DNA of 64,000 bases from Allorhizobium ampelinum S4 (GTDB lineage: Bacteria; Pseudomonadota; Alphaproteobacteria; Rhizobiales; Rhizobiaceae): NCBI RefSeq assembly GCF_000016285.1, contig NC_011989.1, forward strand, positions 1,491,001-1,555,000, read 5' to 3'. A program made the translations under genes and the position numbers. A model generated the notes under the pieces. It saw only the letters and a list, made by a program, of their open reading frames with translations, was not told the DNA's origin and ran no database searches. Below, piece by piece: positions 26,641 to 41,370 of the stretch (position 1 is its first letter; each line of letters opens with the position of its first letter).

Positions 26641-29600
26641 ATGGCTCAGACCCTTTCCTTTAACGGTCGCAGGCGCGTACGCAAGTTTTTCGGAAAAATT
26701 CCAGAAGTCGCAGAAATGCCGAACCTCATCGAGGTTCAGAAGGCATCCTACGATCAGTTCCTCATGGTTGACGAGCCCGAAGGTGGTCGTCCCGACGAGG
26801 GACTTCAAACCGTTTTCAAGTCCGTCTTCCCGATCACCGATTTTTCCGGTGCCTCGATGTTGGAATTCGTGTCCTACGAATTCGAGCCGCCGAAGTTCGA
26901 CGTCGATGAATGCCGCCAGCGCGACCTGACCTATGCGGCACCGCTCAAGGTGACGCTGCGCCTGATCGTGTTCGATATTGATGAAGATACGGGCGCCCGC
27001 TCGATCAAGGACATCAAGGAACAGTCGGTCTACATGGGCGACATGCCTTTGATGACCAATAACGGCACGTTTATCGTCAACGGCACCGAGCGCGTTATCG
27101 TGTCGCAGATGCACCGTTCGCCGGGCGTGTTCTTCGACCACGACAAGGGTAAGAGCCATTCCTCCGGCAAGCTGCTGTTTGCCGCTCGCGTCATTCCTTA
27201 CCGCGGTTCCTGGCTCGATATTGAATTCGACGCCAAGGACATTGTCCACGCTCGTATCGACCGCCGCCGCAAGATCCCCGTGACCTCGCTGCTGATGGCG
27301 CTGGGTATGGACGGCGAAGAGATCCTTTCGACCTTCTACTCCAAGTCCGACTACAAGCGGGATGGCAAGGGCTGGCGCGTGCCGTTCCAGGCGGAAACGC
27401 TGAAGGGCTCCAAGACGCTCGTCGATATGGTCGATGCCGATAGCGGCGAAGTCGTTGTCGAAGCCGGCAAGAAGCTCACCCCGCGTCTTCTGCGCCAGTT
27501 GCAGGACAAGGGTCTGAAAGCGCTGAAGGCGACTGACGAGGACCTCTACGGAAATTATCTGGCAGAAGATATCGTCAATTTCGCAACCGGGGAGATCTAT
27601 CTCGAAGCCGGTGACGAAATTGACGAAAAGACCCTGCCAATCATTCTTGATGCGGGCTTTGAAGAGATCCCGGTTCTGGGCATCGATCATATCAATGTCG
27701 GCGCCTATATCCGCAACACGCTGGCTGCCGATAAGAATGAAAACCGCCAGGATGCGCTGTTCGACATCTACCGCGTCATGCGTCCGGGTGAGCCGCCAAC
27801 CATGGATTCGGCAGAAGCCATGTTCAACTCGCTGTTCTTCGATAGCGAGCGCTATGACCTTTCGGCTGTTGGCCGCGTCAAGATGAACATGCGTCTCGAT
27901 CTCGAAGTGGCCGACACCGTGCGCGTTCTGCGCAAGGAAGACATCCTGGCTGTGGTCAAGATGCTTGTCGAGTTGCGCGACGGCAAGGGCGAAATCGACG
28001 ATATCGACAACCTTGGCAACCGCCGTGTTCGTTCCGTTGGTGAATTGATGGAGAACCAGTATCGCCTGGGTCTTCTGCGCATGGAGCGCGCCATCAAGGA
28101 ACGCATGTCGTCGATCGAAATCGATACTGTCATGCCGCAGGATCTGATCAACGCCAAGCCTGCCGCTGCTGCTGTGCGCGAGTTTTTCGGCTCGTCCCAG
28201 CTCAGCCAGTTCATGGACCAGGTCAACCCGCTGTCGGAAATCACCCACAAGCGCCGTCTTTCGGCTCTTGGACCGGGTGGTCTGACCCGCGAGCGCGCCG
28301 GCTTTGAAGTGCGCGACGTGCATCCGACCCATTACGGCCGTATCTGCCCGATTGAGACGCCTGAAGGCCCGAATATTGGTCTGATCAACTCGCTTGCCAC
28401 GTTCGCCCGTGTCAACAAATACGGCTTCATCGAAAGCCCGTATCGTAAGATCATCGACGGCGTGGTGACCAAGGACGTGATCTACCTCTCCGCCATGGAA
28501 GAGGCCAAGTATTACGTTGCCCAGGCCAATGCCGAGCTGAACGCTGAAGGCAAATTCGTCGAGGAATTCGTCGTTTGCCGTCATGCTGGGGAAGTGATGC
28601 TGTCGCCGCGCGACACCATCAACCTGATGGACGTTTCGCCGAAGCAGCTCGTGTCTGTTGCCGCCGCTCTTATTCCGTTCCTGGAAAACGACGACGCCAA
28701 CCGCGCGCTGATGGGCTCAAACATGCAGCGTCAGGCTGTGCCTCTGCTGCGCGCGGAAGCCCCGTTTGTCGGCACTGGCATGGAGCCGATCGTGGCGCGT
28801 GACTCCGGTGCGGCTATCGGCGCCCGTCGTGGCGGCGTGGTCGACCAGGTGGATGCGACGCGTATCGTTATCCGCGCAACGGAAGATCTCGATGCCGGCA
28901 AGTCCGGTGTTGATATCTACCGCCTGCAGAAGTTCCAGCGTTCCAACCAGAATACCTGCGTCAACCAGCGTCCACTGGTCGCCGTCGGCGATATTCTGAA
29001 CAAGGGCGATATCATCGCGGACGGTCCGTCGACCGACCTCGGCGACCTCGCGCTTGGCCGTAACGCGCTTGTCGCGTTCATGCCTTGGAACGGCTACAAC
29101 TATGAGGACTCGATCCTCATGTCGGAGCGTATCGTTTCGGAAGATGTCTTCACCTCGATCCATATCGAGGAATTTGAAGTCATGGCCCGCGATACCAAGC
29201 TTGGGCCGGAAGAAATCACCCGCGATATTCCGAACGTCTCGGAAGAAGCGCTTCGCAACCTCGATGAAGCCGGTATCGTCTACATCGGTGCGGAAGTGCA
29301 GCCGGGCGATATCCTGGTCGGCAAGATCACTCCGAAGGGCGAGAGCCCGATGACGCCGGAAGAAAAGCTTCTGCGCGCCATCTTCGGTGAAAAGGCCTCT
29401 GACGTTCGCGATACCTCGATGCGTATGCCTCCGGGCACGTTCGGGACCATTGTCGAAGTTCGTGTTTTCAACCGCCACGGCGTTGAAAAGGACGAACGCG
29501 CCATGGCCATCGAGCGCGAAGAAATCGAACGTCTCGCCAAGGACCGTGATGACGAACAGGCAATCCTGGACCGCAACGTCTATGGTCGTTTGCTCGACAC

Positions 29601-30780
29601 GCTGCGCGGTCAGGTTTCGATTGCCGGTCCGAAGGGTTTCAAGAAGGGCGTCGAACTCAACAACGCCGTCATTTCTGAATATCCCCGTTCGCAATGGTGG
29701 ATGTTTGCCGTTGAAGACGAGAAGGTTCAAAGCGAGCTGGAAGCGCTTCGTGGTCAGTACGACGAATCCAAGTCGCGCCTTGAGCAGCGCTTCATGGACA
29801 AGGTCGAAAAGGTCCAGCGCGGCGATGAAATGCCTCCGGGCGTCATGAAGATGGTCAAGGTCTTTGTTGCTGTGAAGCGCAAGATCCAGCCAGGCGACAA
29901 GATGGCCGGCCGTCACGGCAACAAGGGCGTCGTGTCGCGCATCGTTCCGGTCGAGGACATGCCGTTCCTCGAAGACGGTACGCATGTTGATATCGTTCTG
30001 AACCCGCTGGGCGTGCCGTCGCGTATGAATGTCGGCCAGATTCTTGAAACCCACCTTGCCTGGGCTTGCGCCGGCATGGGTCGCAAGATTGGACAGATGC
30101 TTGAGGATTACCAGAAGCATCTCGACATCACCGAGCTCAGGACCGAACTGGTCGATCTCTACGCCAGTGAGTCGCATGACGAAGTCGCCAGATTCGACGA
30201 CGAATCGCTCCTGCGATTGGCTGATCAGGCCAAGAGTGGACTTTCCATCGCCACGCCGGTTTTCGACGGTGCGCATGAAAGCGACGTTTCGGAAATGTTG
30301 ACCCGCGCCGGTTTGCACACGTCGGGCCAGTCGGTTCTCTATGATGGACGGACGGGTGAAACCTTCGACCGTAAGGTCACCGTTGGTTACATGTACATGA
30401 TCAAGCTCAATCACTTGGTTGACGACAAGATCCATGCACGCTCCATCGGCCCTTACTCGCTCGTCACCCAGCAGCCTTTGGGCGGCAAGGCACAGTTCGG
30501 CGGTCAGCGTTTCGGGGAAATGGAAGTATGGGCTCTGGAAGCTTACGGCGCTGCCTACACCCTACAGGAAATGCTGACGGTGAAGTCGGACGACGTGGCC
30601 GGACGTACTAAAGTCTACGAAGCCATCGTGCGGGGCGACGACACGTTCGAAGCCGGTATTCCAGAGAGCTTCAACGTTCTCGTCAAGGAAATGCGGTCGC
30701 TTGGTCTGTCGGTCGAGTTGGAGAATTCTAAACTCGAGACGGCCGATACCGTCAACCCGTTGCCGGACGCTGCGGAATAA
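26641..30780 (+). CDS. rpoB: DNA-directed RNA polymerase subunit beta
   Basis: This is the beta subunit, which with beta' forms the catalytic core. The protein has 1379 aa from ATG at 26641 with AGGAG upstream. The rifampicin region is wild type: [20 protein letters not shown] followed by [10 protein letters not shown] retains the Asp, His and Ser equivalents of E. coli 516, 526 and 531, so it is predicted rifampicin-sensitive. The C-terminal region has [13 protein letters not shown] and the beta' contact [21 protein letters not shown]. It is preceded by an attenuator/processing region and followed by rpoC after 184 nt. Confidence 0.99.
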   Translation: MAQTLSFNGRRRVRKFFGKIPEVAEMPNLIEVQKASYDQFLMVDEPEGGRPDEGLQTVFKSVFPITDFSGASMLEFVSYEFEPPKFDVDECRQRDLTYAAPLKVTLRLIVFDIDEDTGARSIKDIKEQSVYMGDMPLMTNNGTFIVNGTERVIVSQMHRSPGVFFDHDKGKSHSSGKLLFAARVIPYRGSWLDIEFDAKDIVHARIDRRRKIPVTSLLMALGMDGEEILSTFYSKSDYKRDGKGWRVPFQAETLKGSKTLVDMVDADSGEVVVEAGKKLTPRLLRQLQDKGLKALKATDEDLYGNYLAEDIVNFATGEIYLEAGDEIDEKTLPIILDAGFEEIPVLGIDHINVGAYIRNTLAADKNENRQDALFDIYRVMRPGEPPTMDSAEAMFNSLFFDSERYDLSAVGRVKMNMRLDLEVADTVRVLRKEDILAVVKMLVELRDGKGEIDDIDNLGNRRVRSVGELMENQYRLGLLRMERAIKERMSSIEIDTVMPQDLINAKPAAAAVREFFGSSQLSQFMDQVNPLSEITHKRRLSALGPGGLTRERAGFEVRDVHPTHYGRICPIETPEGPNIGLINSLATFARVNKYGFIESPYRKIIDGVVTKDVIYLSAMEEAKYYVAQANAELNAEGKFVEEFVVCRHAGEVMLSPRDTINLMDVSPKQLVSVAAALIPFLENDDANRALMGSNMQRQAVPLLRAEAPFVGTGMEPIVARDSGAAIGARRGGVVDQVDATRIVIRATEDLDAGKSGVDIYRLQKFQRSNQNTCVNQRPLVAVGDILNKGDIIADGPSTDLGDLALGRNALVAFMPWNGYNYEDSILMSERIVSEDVFTSIHIEEFEVMARDTKLGPEEITRDIPNVSEEALRNLDEAGIVYIGAEVQPGDILVGKITPKGESPMTPEEKLLRAIFGEKASDVRDTSMRMPPGTFGTIVEVRVFNRHGVEKDERAMAIEREEIERLAKDRDDEQAILDRNVYGRLLDTLRGQVSIAGPKGFKKGVELNNAVISEYPRSQWWMFAVEDEKVQSELEALRGQYDESKSRLEQRFMDKVEKVQRGDEMPPGVMKMVKVFVAVKRKIQPGDKMAGRHGNKGVVSRIVPVEDMPFLEDGTHVDIVLNPLGVPSRMNVGQILETHLAWACAGMGRKIGQMLEDYQKHLDITELRTELVDLYASESHDEVARFDDESLLRLADQAKSGLSIATPVFDGAHESDVSEMLTRAGLHTSGQSVLYDGRTGETFDRKVTVGYMYMIKLNHLVDDKIHARSIGPYSLVTQQPLGGKAQFGGQRFGEMEVWALEAYGAAYTLQEMLTVKSDDVAGRTKVYEAIVRGDDTFEAGIPESFNVLVKEMRSLGLSVELENSKLETADTVNPLPDAAE

Positions 30781-30964
30781 CAGTGACAGTGGGGCGCGCG
30801 CGTTTCGATGCGCGCGCCGTCCTCCGCCAGTTGTAAACATCAACCGGCGTGGGGACTTTTGCCGCATTCAGCGGTTATTGTCGTTTTAAGGCGCGGTGTG
30901 GCTTCCCGGGAAGGGCCACATCCGTCGCCAAGCTGAGGGCCCCTGGCCCCACAAGGAGATAGGC

Positions 30965-33900
30965 ATGAACCAAGAGGTCATGAACCTTTTCAACCCGCAG
31001 GTCCCTGCGCAGCATTTCGATTCCATCCGGATTTCGATTGCCTCGCCGGAGAAGATCCTGTCCTGGTCGTATGGCGAAATCAAAAAGCCTGAGACCATCA
31101 ACTACCGCACTTTCAAGCCGGAGCGCGACGGTCTGTTCTGCGCCCGTATCTTTGGTCCGATCAAGGATTACGAGTGCCTGTGCGGCAAGTACAAGCGCAT
31201 GAAGTACAAGGGCATCATCTGCGAAAAGTGCGGCGTGGAAGTCACCCTGTCGCGGGTTCGCCGTGAGCGCATGGGCCATATTGAGCTGGCCGCTCCGGTT
31301 GCCCATATCTGGTTCCTGAAGTCGCTGCCTTCGCGCATTTCGACCCTGCTCGACATGACGTTGAAGGATGTGGAGCGCGTTCTCTACTTCGAAAACTACA
31401 TCGTGACTGAACCGGGCCTCACCGCTCTGAAGCAGAATCAATTGCTCTCTGAAGAAGAGTATATGATGGCTGTGGACGAATATGGTGAAGACCAGTTCAC
31501 CGCCATGATTGGTGCTGAAGCCATCTTTGAAATGCTGGCCTCGATGAATCTCGAGCGCATCGCTGGCGAATTGCGTCAGGACCTTGCCGACACCACGTCG
31601 GACCTGAAGCAGAAGAAGCTGATGAAGCGTCTCAAGATCGTTGAGAACTTCATGGAATCGGGCAATCGTCCTGAATGGATGATCATGAAGGTTGTTCCCG
31701 TGATTCCGCCGGACCTTCGTCCGTTGGTTCCGCTGGATGGTGGCCGTTTTGCGACCTCCGACCTGAACGATCTCTATCGTCGCGTCATCAACCGTAACAA
31801 CCGTTTGAAGCGTTTGATCGAGCTGCGCGCTCCGGGCATCATCATCCGTAACGAAAAGCGCATGTTGCAGGAATCTGTAGACGCGCTGTTCGACAACGGC
31901 CGCCGTGGCCGCGTCATCACCGGTGCCAACAAGCGTCCGTTGAAGTCGCTGTCCGATATGCTCAAGGGCAAGCAGGGCCGCTTCCGTCAGAACCTTCTCG
32001 GTAAGCGCGTCGACTATTCTGGTCGTTCGGTTATCGTGACTGGTCCAGAACTGAAGCTGCACCAGTGCGGTCTGCCAAAGAAAATGGCACTCGAACTGTT
32101 CAAGCCTTTCATCTACGCCCGTCTCGACGCCAAGGGTTATTCCTCGACCGTCAAGCAGGCCAAGAAGCTGGTTGAAAAGGAAAAGCCGGAAGTTTGGGAT
32201 ATTCTCGACGAGGTTATCCGCGAACATCCCGTTCTGCTGAACCGCGCACCGACACTGCACCGTCTGGGTATCCAGGCCTTCGAACCAATTCTGGTTGAAG
32301 GCAAGGCCATTCAGCTGCATCCGCTCGTCTGCACGGCCTTTAACGCCGACTTCGACGGCGACCAGATGGCTGTTCACGTGCCGCTTTCGCTGGAAGCCCA
32401 GCTTGAAGCCCGCGTGCTGATGATGTCCACCAACAACATTCTGCATCCGGCAAACGGTGCGCCGATCATCGTTCCTTCGCAGGACATGGTTCTCGGTCTC
32501 TACTATTTGTCGATCATGAACCAGAATGAGCCGGGCGAAGGCATGGTCTTCTCCGACATCGGTGAATTGCATCACGCCCTTGAAAACAAGGTGGTGACGC
32601 TGCACTCCAAGATCCGTGGTCGTTTCAAGACCGTGGATGCGGACGGCAAGCCTGTTTCGAAGATTTTCGAAACAACACCGGGCCGTATGCTGATTGGCGA
32701 ACTTCTGCCGAAGAACGTCAATGTGCCGTTTGACACCTGCAATCAGGAAATGACCAAGAAGAACATCTCCAAGATGATCGACACGGTCTACCGTCATTGC
32801 GGCCAGAAGGACACGGTGATTTTCTGCGACCGGATCATGCAGCTTGGCTTCCGCCATGCATGTAAGGCTGGCATTTCCTTCGGTAAGGATGACATGGTCA
32901 TTCCTGACTCCAAGGTGAAGATCGTTGGCGACACCGAATCCTTGGTGAAGGAATACGAACAGCAGTATAACGACGGTCTGATCACCCAGGGTGAGAAGTA
33001 CAACAAGGTCGTTGACGCCTGGGGTAAGGCGACTGAAAAGGTTGCGGAAGACATGATGGCCCGCATTAAGGCTGTTGAGTTCGATCCGGAAACTGGCCGC
33101 CAAAAGCCGATGAACGCGATTTACATGATGTCTCACTCCGGTGCGCGTGGTTCTCCGAACCAGATGCGTCAGCTGGGTGGTATGCGTGGTCTCATGGCCA
33201 AGCCATCGGGCGAAATCATTGAAACACCGATCATTTCGAACTTTAAGGAAGGTCTGACCGTTAACGAGTACTTCAACTCGACCCACGGTGCCCGTAAGGG
33301 TCTTGCAGACACGGCCTTGAAGACCGCGAACTCGGGTTACCTGACCCGTCGTCTGGTTGACGTAGCGCAAGATTGCATCGTTAATCTGGTCGATTGCGGT
33401 ACCGACAAGGGCCTGACCATGACGGCGATTGTTGACGCCGGTCAGGTTGTGGCTTCCATTGGTGTGCGTGTTCTCGGTCGTACGGCGCTGGACGATATCG
33501 ATCATCCGGTCACGGGTGAGCGGATCGTTGACGCTGGTCGCATGATCCTTGAAGCCGATGTCATTGAAATCGAGAAGGCTGGTATTCAGTCGATCCGTAT
33601 TCGTTCGGCTCTGACCTGCGAAGTTCAGACCGGCGTATGCTCGATCTGCTACGGTCGCGACCTTGCCCGTGGTACACCTGTGAACATGGGTGAAGCTGTG
33701 GGTGTTATCGCCGCGCAGTCCATCGGTGAGCCAGGTACCCAGCTGACCATGCGTACGTTCCACTTGGGCGGTACGGCCAACGTGGTTGACCAATCGTTCC
33801 TGGAAGCCTCCTATGAGGGGACTATCCAGATCAAGAACCGCAACATGCTGCGCAACTCTGACGGCATTTATGTCGCCATGGGCCGTAGCATCGCGGTGAC

Positions 33901-35176
33901 GATCCTGGACGAACGCGGTGTTGAGCGCTCCTCGCAGCGTGTTGCCTATGGTTCCAAGTTGTTTGTCGACGATGGCGACAAGGTCAAGCGCGGTCAGCGT
34001 CTGGCTGAGTGGGACCCATACACACGCCCGATGATGACCGAAGTGGAAGGTGTCGTTCATTTTGAGGATCTGGTCGACGGTATCTCCGTTCTGGAAGCCA
34101 CCGACGAATCCACTGGTATCACCAAGCGTCAGGTTATCGACTGGCGTTCGACGCCACGTGGCGCCGATTTGAAGCCGGCAATTGTCATCAAGGACACTCA
34201 GGGCAATGTGCTCAAGGTTCCGCGTGGTGGTGAAGCCCGGTTCCAGCTGTCGGTCGATGCAATCCTGTCGGTTGAACCCGGCCAGCGCGTCTCCCAGGGT
34301 GACGTTCTTGCTCGTTCGCCAATGGAGAGCGCCAAGACCAAGGACATCACCGGTGGTCTGCCGCGTGTTGCCGAATTGTTCGAAGCCCGTCGTCCGAAGG
34401 ATCACGCCATCATCGCTGAAATCGATGGTACGATCCGGTTGGGCCGCGACTACAAGAACAAGCGTCGCGTTATCATCGAGCCGGCGGAAGACGGTGTCGA
34501 GCCTGTCGAATACCTGATCCCGAAGGGCAAGCCCTTCCATCTTCAGGAAGGCGACTATATCGAAAAGGGTGACTATATCCTCGACGGTAATCCGGCTCCG
34601 CACGATATTCTGGCGATCAAGGGTGTCGAGGCGCTGGCAAGCTACCTGGTCAACGAAATCCAGGAAGTCTATCGCTTGCAGGGCGTTGTGATCAACGACA
34701 AGCACATCGAGGTGATTGTTCGCCAGATGCTGCAGAAGGTCGAAATCACCGACAGCGGCGACAGCCAGTATATCGTTGGCGACAATGTCGACCGTATCGA
34801 GCTGGACGAAGCCAACGAACGTCTGGTTGAAGAAGGCAAGAAGCCGGCCTTTGGCGATCCGGTATTGCTCGGTATCACCAAGGCCTCGCTGCAGACGCCG
34901 TCCTTCATCTCGGCTGCGTCCTTCCAGGAAACCACCAAGGTTCTCACGGAAGCGGCAATTGCCGGCAAGACCGATACACTGCAAGGCCTGAAGGAAAACG
35001 TCATCGTCGGTCGTCTGATCCCGGCCGGTACCGGTGGTACCATGACCCAGATCCGTCGTATCGCCACCTCGCGTGATGACCTCATTCTCGAGGAACGTCG
35101 CAAGGGAACCGGTGCGGATCTCGCAACCCCGATGCTGCGCGATATGGCAGGCGAGGGTGCTCCTGCCGCCGAGTAA
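30965..35176 (+). CDS. rpoC: DNA-directed RNA polymerase subunit beta'
   Basis: This is the catalytic beta' subunit. The protein has 1403 aa from ATG at 30965 ([12 protein letters not shown]), preceded by AAGGAG at 30953-30958. It has an N-terminal zinc finger ([20 protein letters not shown]) and the catalytic magnesium loop [13 protein letters not shown] bridge-helix/trigger-loop region and a second zinc site ([13 protein letters not shown]) follow. The in-frame sequence back to 30896 lies in a leader and is not conserved. Transcription ends at the strong hairpin at 35198. Confidence 0.99.
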   Translation: MNQEVMNLFNPQVPAQHFDSIRISIASPEKILSWSYGEIKKPETINYRTFKPERDGLFCARIFGPIKDYECLCGKYKRMKYKGIICEKCGVEVTLSRVRRERMGHIELAAPVAHIWFLKSLPSRISTLLDMTLKDVERVLYFENYIVTEPGLTALKQNQLLSEEEYMMAVDEYGEDQFTAMIGAEAIFEMLASMNLERIAGELRQDLADTTSDLKQKKLMKRLKIVENFMESGNRPEWMIMKVVPVIPPDLRPLVPLDGGRFATSDLNDLYRRVINRNNRLKRLIELRAPGIIIRNEKRMLQESVDALFDNGRRGRVITGANKRPLKSLSDMLKGKQGRFRQNLLGKRVDYSGRSVIVTGPELKLHQCGLPKKMALELFKPFIYARLDAKGYSSTVKQAKKLVEKEKPEVWDILDEVIREHPVLLNRAPTLHRLGIQAFEPILVEGKAIQLHPLVCTAFNADFDGDQMAVHVPLSLEAQLEARVLMMSTNNILHPANGAPIIVPSQDMVLGLYYLSIMNQNEPGEGMVFSDIGELHHALENKVVTLHSKIRGRFKTVDADGKPVSKIFETTPGRMLIGELLPKNVNVPFDTCNQEMTKKNISKMIDTVYRHCGQKDTVIFCDRIMQLGFRHACKAGISFGKDDMVIPDSKVKIVGDTESLVKEYEQQYNDGLITQGEKYNKVVDAWGKATEKVAEDMMARIKAVEFDPETGRQKPMNAIYMMSHSGARGSPNQMRQLGGMRGLMAKPSGEIIETPIISNFKEGLTVNEYFNSTHGARKGLADTALKTANSGYLTRRLVDVAQDCIVNLVDCGTDKGLTMTAIVDAGQVVASIGVRVLGRTALDDIDHPVTGERIVDAGRMILEADVIEIEKAGIQSIRIRSALTCEVQTGVCSICYGRDLARGTPVNMGEAVGVIAAQSIGEPGTQLTMRTFHLGGTANVVDQSFLEASYEGTIQIKNRNMLRNSDGIYVAMGRSIAVTILDERGVERSSQRVAYGSKLFVDDGDKVKRGQRLAEWDPYTRPMMTEVEGVVHFEDLVDGISVLEATDESTGITKRQVIDWRSTPRGADLKPAIVIKDTQGNVLKVPRGGEARFQLSVDAILSVEPGQRVSQGDVLARSPMESAKTKDITGGLPRVAELFEARRPKDHAIIAEIDGTIRLGRDYKNKRRVIIEPAEDGVEPVEYLIPKGKPFHLQEGDYIEKGDYILDGNPAPHDILAIKGVEALASYLVNEIQEVYRLQGVVINDKHIEVIVRQMLQKVEITDSGDSQYIVGDNVDRIELDEANERLVEEGKKPAFGDPVLLGITKASLQTPSFISAASFQETTKVLTEAAIAGKTDTLQGLKENVIVGRLIPAGTGGTMTQIRRIATSRDDLILEERRKGTGADLATPMLRDMAGEGAPAAE

Positions 35177-35197
35177 TCGGTGCAGCAATCGAAATAA

Positions 35198-35229
35198 AAA
35201 AGCCGCCCGGAGCGATCCGGGCGGCTTTT
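35198..35229. terminator. Rho-independent terminator after rpoC
   Basis: AAAAGCCGCCCGGA (35198-35211), loop GCGA, then TCCGGGCGGCTTTT (35216-35229). It has A/T tails on both sides, so it can also serve the minus-strand NUDIX transcript. Confidence 0.95.
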
Positions 35230-35325
35230 CCGTTTTATGATGTTGCCTAGCGAAGGTCGGAGTTTGTTCGGGCTTATCAGTGGGAAACGTAATCCGGTGC
35301 TTGGCTCAATGAGAACCATACAGAT

Positions 35326-35760
35326 CTAAAGAAGCAGGGGCAGGGCGGCGTCATGCTCATAGCCTAGCCGCTGGCTTGCCTCATCTTGGGTTAACCAGAA
35401 GAAGCAAAACCGCACTGGAGCACCACCGCCGTGGGGCGTTGTTTCGCTGTGAATCCAGCTCTGCGGATAGAGTGTGTGAAGCAAAGGCAGGTGAAAAAAG
35501 TGGCGCCTGTGGTGGATGGAAACTCCATCTCGAACATTCCGATAACAGACAGAAGTCAGAAAGCGGGGAGGCGAGGGACAGGCAAAGCCCGTCTCCTCTT
35601 CGAATTCACGACAAACTGCAGCGCTGGGGCTTTCCCCATGTTCAATGGTACCACCAGGCACCTGCGGTAGAATATGCGGAAAATCCGGCTCAACGAAAAC
35701 CAAGAGCCGGTCGCGGTCGGCTGCATAGACAAGGACCTTTTCAATGACATGTCCTGTCAT
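35326..35760 (-). CDS. NUDIX hydrolase
   Basis: This 144-aa protein has a complete Nudix box, G-x5-E-x7-REFEEETG (GGTIEHGESPSAAVC then REFEEETGF). It is therefore predicted to hydrolyse a nucleoside diphosphate linked to some moiety, with Mg ions bound by the glutamates. The substrate is unknown. It starts 10 nt after the stop of the small upstream gene on the same strand, so the two form an operon. Confidence 0.9.
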   Translation of the reverse strand: MTGHVIEKVLVYAADRDRLLVFVEPDFPHILPQVPGGTIEHGESPSAAVCREFEEETGFACPSPPRFLTSVCYRNVRDGVSIHHRRHFFHLPLLHTLYPQSWIHSETTPHGGGAPVRFCFFWLTQDEASQRLGYEHDAALPLLL

Positions 35761-35770
35761 TCATGCTCAC

Positions 35771-36064
35771 TCAGTTGAAGCGGATGATTGCCACTTCGCC
35801 TTCGAGTGCGCCCTGATAGGCCGAGGCATGCGGCTCGTCTGACGGAGGCTCGGTCACCATGCCGATCTGGTCCAGGTCGGCTTCCAGAAAGCCTTCCTCG
35901 GCCAGTGCATTCAAAGCCTCGCGCACGGCGGAATCGTCATCGGGGGCGCTCAGCAGAATATGCAGGTCGATCCCTTCGGTGCCCGTTTCTTCATAGGCCT
36001 TGGCAATGATGATGAAGACCATCGGTCCGTCCGAATTATTGTCATTGTCAGGGGTCGAAATCAT
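35771..36064 (-). CDS. Conserved-type small hypothetical protein, 97 aa
   Basis: This acidic 97-aa protein starts MISTPDNDNNSDGP. It has a compact alpha/beta region (MVFIIIAKAYEETGTEGIDL, then AVREALNALAEEGFLEADLD) that ends EGEVAIIRFN. There is no signal or membrane segment and I do not recognise the family. ATG at 36064 has AAGGA eight bases upstream; the upstream extension to 36175 is basic and unlike the rest. It is co-directional with the NUDIX gene. Confidence 0.78.
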   Translation of the reverse strand: MISTPDNDNNSDGPMVFIIIAKAYEETGTEGIDLHILLSAPDDDSAVREALNALAEEGFLEADLDQIGMVTEPPSDEPHASAYQGALEGEVAIIRFN

Positions 36065-36743
36065 CAGTCGGTCCTTATGACGGGTCGCCTTTCTTCTGGC
36101 TCGAGACAGGCGAGCCGCCAGGTGACCGCGATAGCAACGGTTAGAAAGTCTTGTAGCCGGGAATCGTTTCGGCACAATAACCTAATCGATAATTTCATCG
36201 TTATAGAGCCATCCGCCGTCGTCAAGCTGAAGGCTGGATGCAAATCCCAAAACACCCAGCTTCATGTGCAAAATCCGCCGTTTGGCAGGCATGAAAACGA
36301 TTCTTCTATCGCAGGCTGAAAATCGGCATCCTCAAGCCCGGAATTGGCCGATGACAATTGCATAATCGACCGAAACCCGTCATAACCGCAAATAGGCCGG
36401 GACCAAAGCGGCCACAGGGCTTTGGAGAGCTATTAATTTCGCGCCATGGCTTGACGGAACGGGGTGAAAACAGTAGTACGCCCCGCATCGGAGCCAATGC
36501 ACGGTTATGATTTTCAGGACATATTGTTCTGAAGTTTGCCCCAGGCTTAGGATCCAAACGCACTTTGAAGACATGAATGCTGCACGCATGACGCAGTCGC
36601 ATGCGTCCTCTGCTTTTTGTGGTCCATCCGGAAGTCCGGATCGGGCCACATTCGCGCATGGCGAAAATTGTGCGAGCGCCGCCGGAAACGGCACAAACGG
36701 GCCTGAAAAGGCTCAAGTGACAAGAATTATAAGGGATGGTTCT
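36065..36743. other. Divergent intergenic region upstream of the str operon
   Basis: This 679-nt region has no supportable gene. It must hold the promoter of rpsL-rpsG-fusA-tufA and of the minus-strand 97-aa gene. The only candidate I see for the str operon is TTGACG-17-TAGTAC at 36451-36479. Short plus-strand frames that read into rpsL are leader sequence. Confidence 0.45.
36451..36479 (+). promoter_or_regulatory. Candidate promoter of the str operon
   Basis: TTGACG (36451-36456), a 17-bp spacer and TAGTAC (36474-36479), about 265 nt upstream of rpsL. The -35 is strong and the -10 poor. Confidence 0.3.
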
Positions 36744-37115
36744 ATGCCTACCGTAAATCAGCTGATCCGCAAGCCGCGTCAGGCGCAGGTAAAGCGCAAC
36801 AAGGTTCCTGCCTTGCAGGAAAATCCACAGAAGCGCGGCGTTTGCACCCGCGTTTATACCACGACCCCGAAGAAGCCGAACTCGGCTCTGCGTAAGGTTG
36901 CCAAGATCCGTTTGACCAATGGCTTCGAAGTCATCGGCTACATTCCGGGTGAAGGCCATAACCTGCAGGAACACTCTGTGGTCATGATCCGTGGCGGCCG
37001 CGTGAAGGACTTGCCTGGCGTTCGTTACCACATCATCCGTGGTGTTCTCGATACCCAGGGTGTCAAGAACCGTAAGCAGCGCCGTTCCAAGTATGGTGCA
37101 AAGCGTCCGAAGTAA
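36744..37115 (+). CDS. rpsL: 30S ribosomal protein S12
   Basis: S12 sits at the decoding centre and governs accuracy. The protein has 123 aa from ATG at 36744 ([12 protein letters not shown]), with AAGGGA upstream. The streptomycin-determining lysines are present in [12 protein letters not shown] and [10 protein letters not shown], so the protein is wild type for streptomycin sensitivity. It is the first gene of the str operon. Confidence 0.99.
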
Positions 37116-37167
37116 GTCGGAAGCCTTCTTTGAAATTCAGCGCTGCGCGAGGTTCTCCGCGTGATAA

Positions 37168-37668
<501 letters not shown>

Positions 37669-37702
37669 TCTTAGACGATCGAATATCGAAAGGCAGTCCA
37701 CT

Positions 37703-39802
37703 ATGGCTCGCGAATATAAAATCGAAGACTACCGCAATTTCGGGATCATGGCGCATATCGACGCCGGCAAGACCACGACGACTGAGCGGATTCTCTACTA
37801 CACCGGCAAGTCGCACAAGATCGGCGAAGTTCATGATGGCGCAGCCACGATGGACTGGATGGAGCAGGAGCAGGAGCGTGGTATCACCATCACCTCTGCT
37901 GCGACCACGACCTACTGGAAGGGTCGCGATGGCAAGATGCGCCGCTTTAACATCATCGACACCCCCGGCCACGTTGACTTCACGATTGAAGTAGAACGTT
38001 CGCTTCGGGTTCTCGATGGCGCTATCGCGCTCCTCGATGCCAACGCAGGCGTTGAGCCGCAGACGGAAACTGTTTGGCGTCAGGCTGAAAAGTACAACGT
38101 TCCGCGGATGATCTTCTGCAACAAGATGGACAAGACCGGCGCTGACTTTTACCGTTCGGTAGAAATGATCAAGACCCGTCTCGGTGCCACCGCTGTTGTT
38201 ATGCAGCTGCCAATCGGCGCTGAAACAGAGTTCAAGGGCGTTGTTGACCTGATCGAGATGAACGCTCTCGTTTGGCGCGATGAATCTCTGGGCGCGGCTT
38301 GGGACGTTACGGAAATCCCTGATGACCTGAAGGAAAAGGCCGTTGAATATCGCGAAAAGCTGATCGAGACCGTTGTCGAGATCGACGAACAGGCGATGGA
38401 AGACTACCTGAACGGCATCATGCCTGATAATGACAAGATCCGCGCTCTCGTTCGTCAGGGCACGATTGAAGTCAAGTTCCATCCGATGTTCTGCGGTACT
38501 GCCTTCAAGAACAAGGGCGTTCAGCCTTTGCTCGACGCTGTTTGTGAGTATCTTCCTTCTCCGCTCGATATCCCTGCTATCAAGGGTATCGATGTTAAGA
38601 CCGACGGTGAAATCGAACGTCATCCTGATGACGCCGAGCCTTTGTCGATGCTGGCGTTCAAGATCATGAACGACCCCTTCGTCGGTTCGCTGACATTCTG
38701 CCGTATCTACTCCGGCAAGCTCGAAAAGGGCGCATCGGTCATGAACACGGTCAAGGAAAAGCGCGAACGCGTTGGCCGTATGCTCCAGATGCATTCCAAC
38801 AGCCGTGAAGACATCGAAGAAGCCTTTGCAGGCGACATCGTTGCCCTGGCTGGCCTGAAGGAAAGCACCACGGGCGATACGCTCTGCGATCCCCTGAACC
38901 AGGTTATCCTGGAGCGCATGGAATTCCCCGAGCCGGTCATTCAGATCGCCATCGAGCCGAAGACCAAGGGCGACCAGGAAAAGATGGGCCTCGCGCTCAA
39001 CCGTCTTGCTGCTGAGGATCCGTCGTTCCGCGTCAAGACCGACCAGGAATCTGGCCAGACGATCATCGCCGGCATGGGTGAACTTCACCTCGACATCATC
39101 GTCGACCGTATGCGTCGTGAGTTCAAGGTAGAAGCAACTGTCGGCGCGCCGCAGGTTGCCTATCGCGAAACCATTACGCGTCAGCACGAAGAAGACTACA
39201 CTCACAAGAAGCAGTCTGGTGGTACGGGTCAGTTCGCCCGCGTCAAGATCATCTTCGAACCCAATCCTGAAGGTGATGAGTTCAAGTTCGATTCGAAGAT
39301 CGTCGGTGGCTCTGTTCCCAAGGAATACATCCCTGGCGTTCAGAAGGGTATCGAAAGCGTTCTGTCTTCCGGTCCGCTGGCTGGCTTCCCGATGCTCGGC
39401 GTCAAGGCGACGCTCATCGACGGTGCTTACCACGATGTTGACTCGTCGGTTCTGGCGTTCGAAATCGCGTCTCGCGCTTGCTTCCGTGAAGCAGCAAAGA
39501 AGGCTGGTGCACAGCTGCTTGAGCCGATGATGAAGGTTGAAGTTGTGACCCCCGAAGATTACGTCGGTGACGTGATCGGCGACCTGAACTCCCGCCGTGG
39601 TCAGATCCAGGGCCAGGAAAGCCGTGGTATCGCCGTTGTCATCAACGCGCATGTGCCGCTGGCCAACATGTTCAAATACGTCGACAACCTGCGCTCCATG
39701 AGCCAGGGTCGCGCTCAGTACTCGATGGTGTTCGATCACTATTCGCCCGTTCCGAGCAATGTCGCTGCCGAAATTCAGGCAAAGTACTCCGGTCAGAAAT
39801 GA
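37703..39802 (+). CDS. fusA: Elongation factor G
   Basis: EF-G drives translocation. The protein has 699 aa from ATG at 37703 ([20 protein letters not shown]), with P-loop [12 protein letters not shown], switch [10 protein letters not shown] and NKMD. Domains II-V include the conserved [11 protein letters not shown] long in-frame extension back to 37571 overlaps rpsG and is not used. It is the third gene of the str operon. Confidence 0.99.
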   Translation: MAREYKIEDYRNFGIMAHIDAGKTTTTERILYYTGKSHKIGEVHDGAATMDWMEQEQERGITITSAATTTYWKGRDGKMRRFNIIDTPGHVDFTIEVERSLRVLDGAIALLDANAGVEPQTETVWRQAEKYNVPRMIFCNKMDKTGADFYRSVEMIKTRLGATAVVMQLPIGAETEFKGVVDLIEMNALVWRDESLGAAWDVTEIPDDLKEKAVEYREKLIETVVEIDEQAMEDYLNGIMPDNDKIRALVRQGTIEVKFHPMFCGTAFKNKGVQPLLDAVCEYLPSPLDIPAIKGIDVKTDGEIERHPDDAEPLSMLAFKIMNDPFVGSLTFCRIYSGKLEKGASVMNTVKEKRERVGRMLQMHSNSREDIEEAFAGDIVALAGLKESTTGDTLCDPLNQVILERMEFPEPVIQIAIEPKTKGDQEKMGLALNRLAAEDPSFRVKTDQESGQTIIAGMGELHLDIIVDRMRREFKVEATVGAPQVAYRETITRQHEEDYTHKKQSGGTGQFARVKIIFEPNPEGDEFKFDSKIVGGSVPKEYIPGVQKGIESVLSSGPLAGFPMLGVKATLIDGAYHDVDSSVLAFEIASRACFREAAKKAGAQLLEPMMKVEVVTPEDYVGDVIGDLNSRRGQIQGQESRGIAVVINAHVPLANMFKYVDNLRSMSQGRAQYSMVFDHYSPVPSNVAAEIQAKYSGQK

Positions 39803-39873
39803 TCGGGGTAACCCGCCGGAACTGATAACAGGAATTTCCCCCTTCATGGGGATGAGATAATGGAGAGCCGAAA

Positions 39874-41049
<1,176 letters not shown>

Positions 41050-41070
41050 GACGTCTTCATACAGACGAAT

Positions 41071-41103
41071 AAGCGCGGCATTCAATGCCGCGCTTCTTTA
41101 TTT
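41071..41103 (+). terminator. Rho-independent terminator after tufA
   Basis: AAGCGCGGCA (41071-41080), loop TTCAA and TGCCGCGCTT (41086-41095), followed by CTTTATTT. It separates the str operon from the S10 operon. The remaining 267 nt to rpsJ contain TTGACA at 41283-41288 without a clear -10. Confidence 0.85.
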
Positions 41104-41370
41104 CCGGGAATCAGTTGACGAATTGACGGGGACGTTGTATGCCCCCGCCACGAACAAGGAAGAGCAGCGTATCGCTCCTCTTTCCTCTGGCTCTGCTAAG
41201 TTTCGCGACCCGGTCTTGGGTTGCACTGGTAGGGCCCCTGATGCAGTAAGGTGACATGGACGTCGAACCGTCCTTGTGATTTTTGACAATACGGGGCCGG
41301 CCAGAAATTGGTAATTCACTGTCTTTGCGTGAGCGGGGACGTTTAAGAAAAACGAATAAGGACACGTCGA

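Noticed and set aside
26452..28584. Long antisense frame (710 aa) opposite rpoB
   Set aside because: Shadow frame: it matches rpoB coding bias and has no start signal or family features. The same applies to the 572-aa frame at 28717-30435.
30875..35188. Antisense reading frame of 1437 aa opposite rpoC
   Set aside because: GC-rich codon bias leaves the complementary frame open. It is full-length antisense to a near-invariant gene, has no family character or ribosome site, and its residues are determined by rpoC codons.
36507..36743. Leader-reading frame extending RpsL upstream
   Set aside because: The frame is open by chance. S12 begins with [12 protein letters not shown] at 36744, where the ribosome site lies.
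41283..41311. TTGACA upstream of rpsJ as the S10 promoter
   Set aside because: Sequence at 17-bp spacing is AATTGG, a poor -10. Kept only as a remark in the tufA terminator entry.
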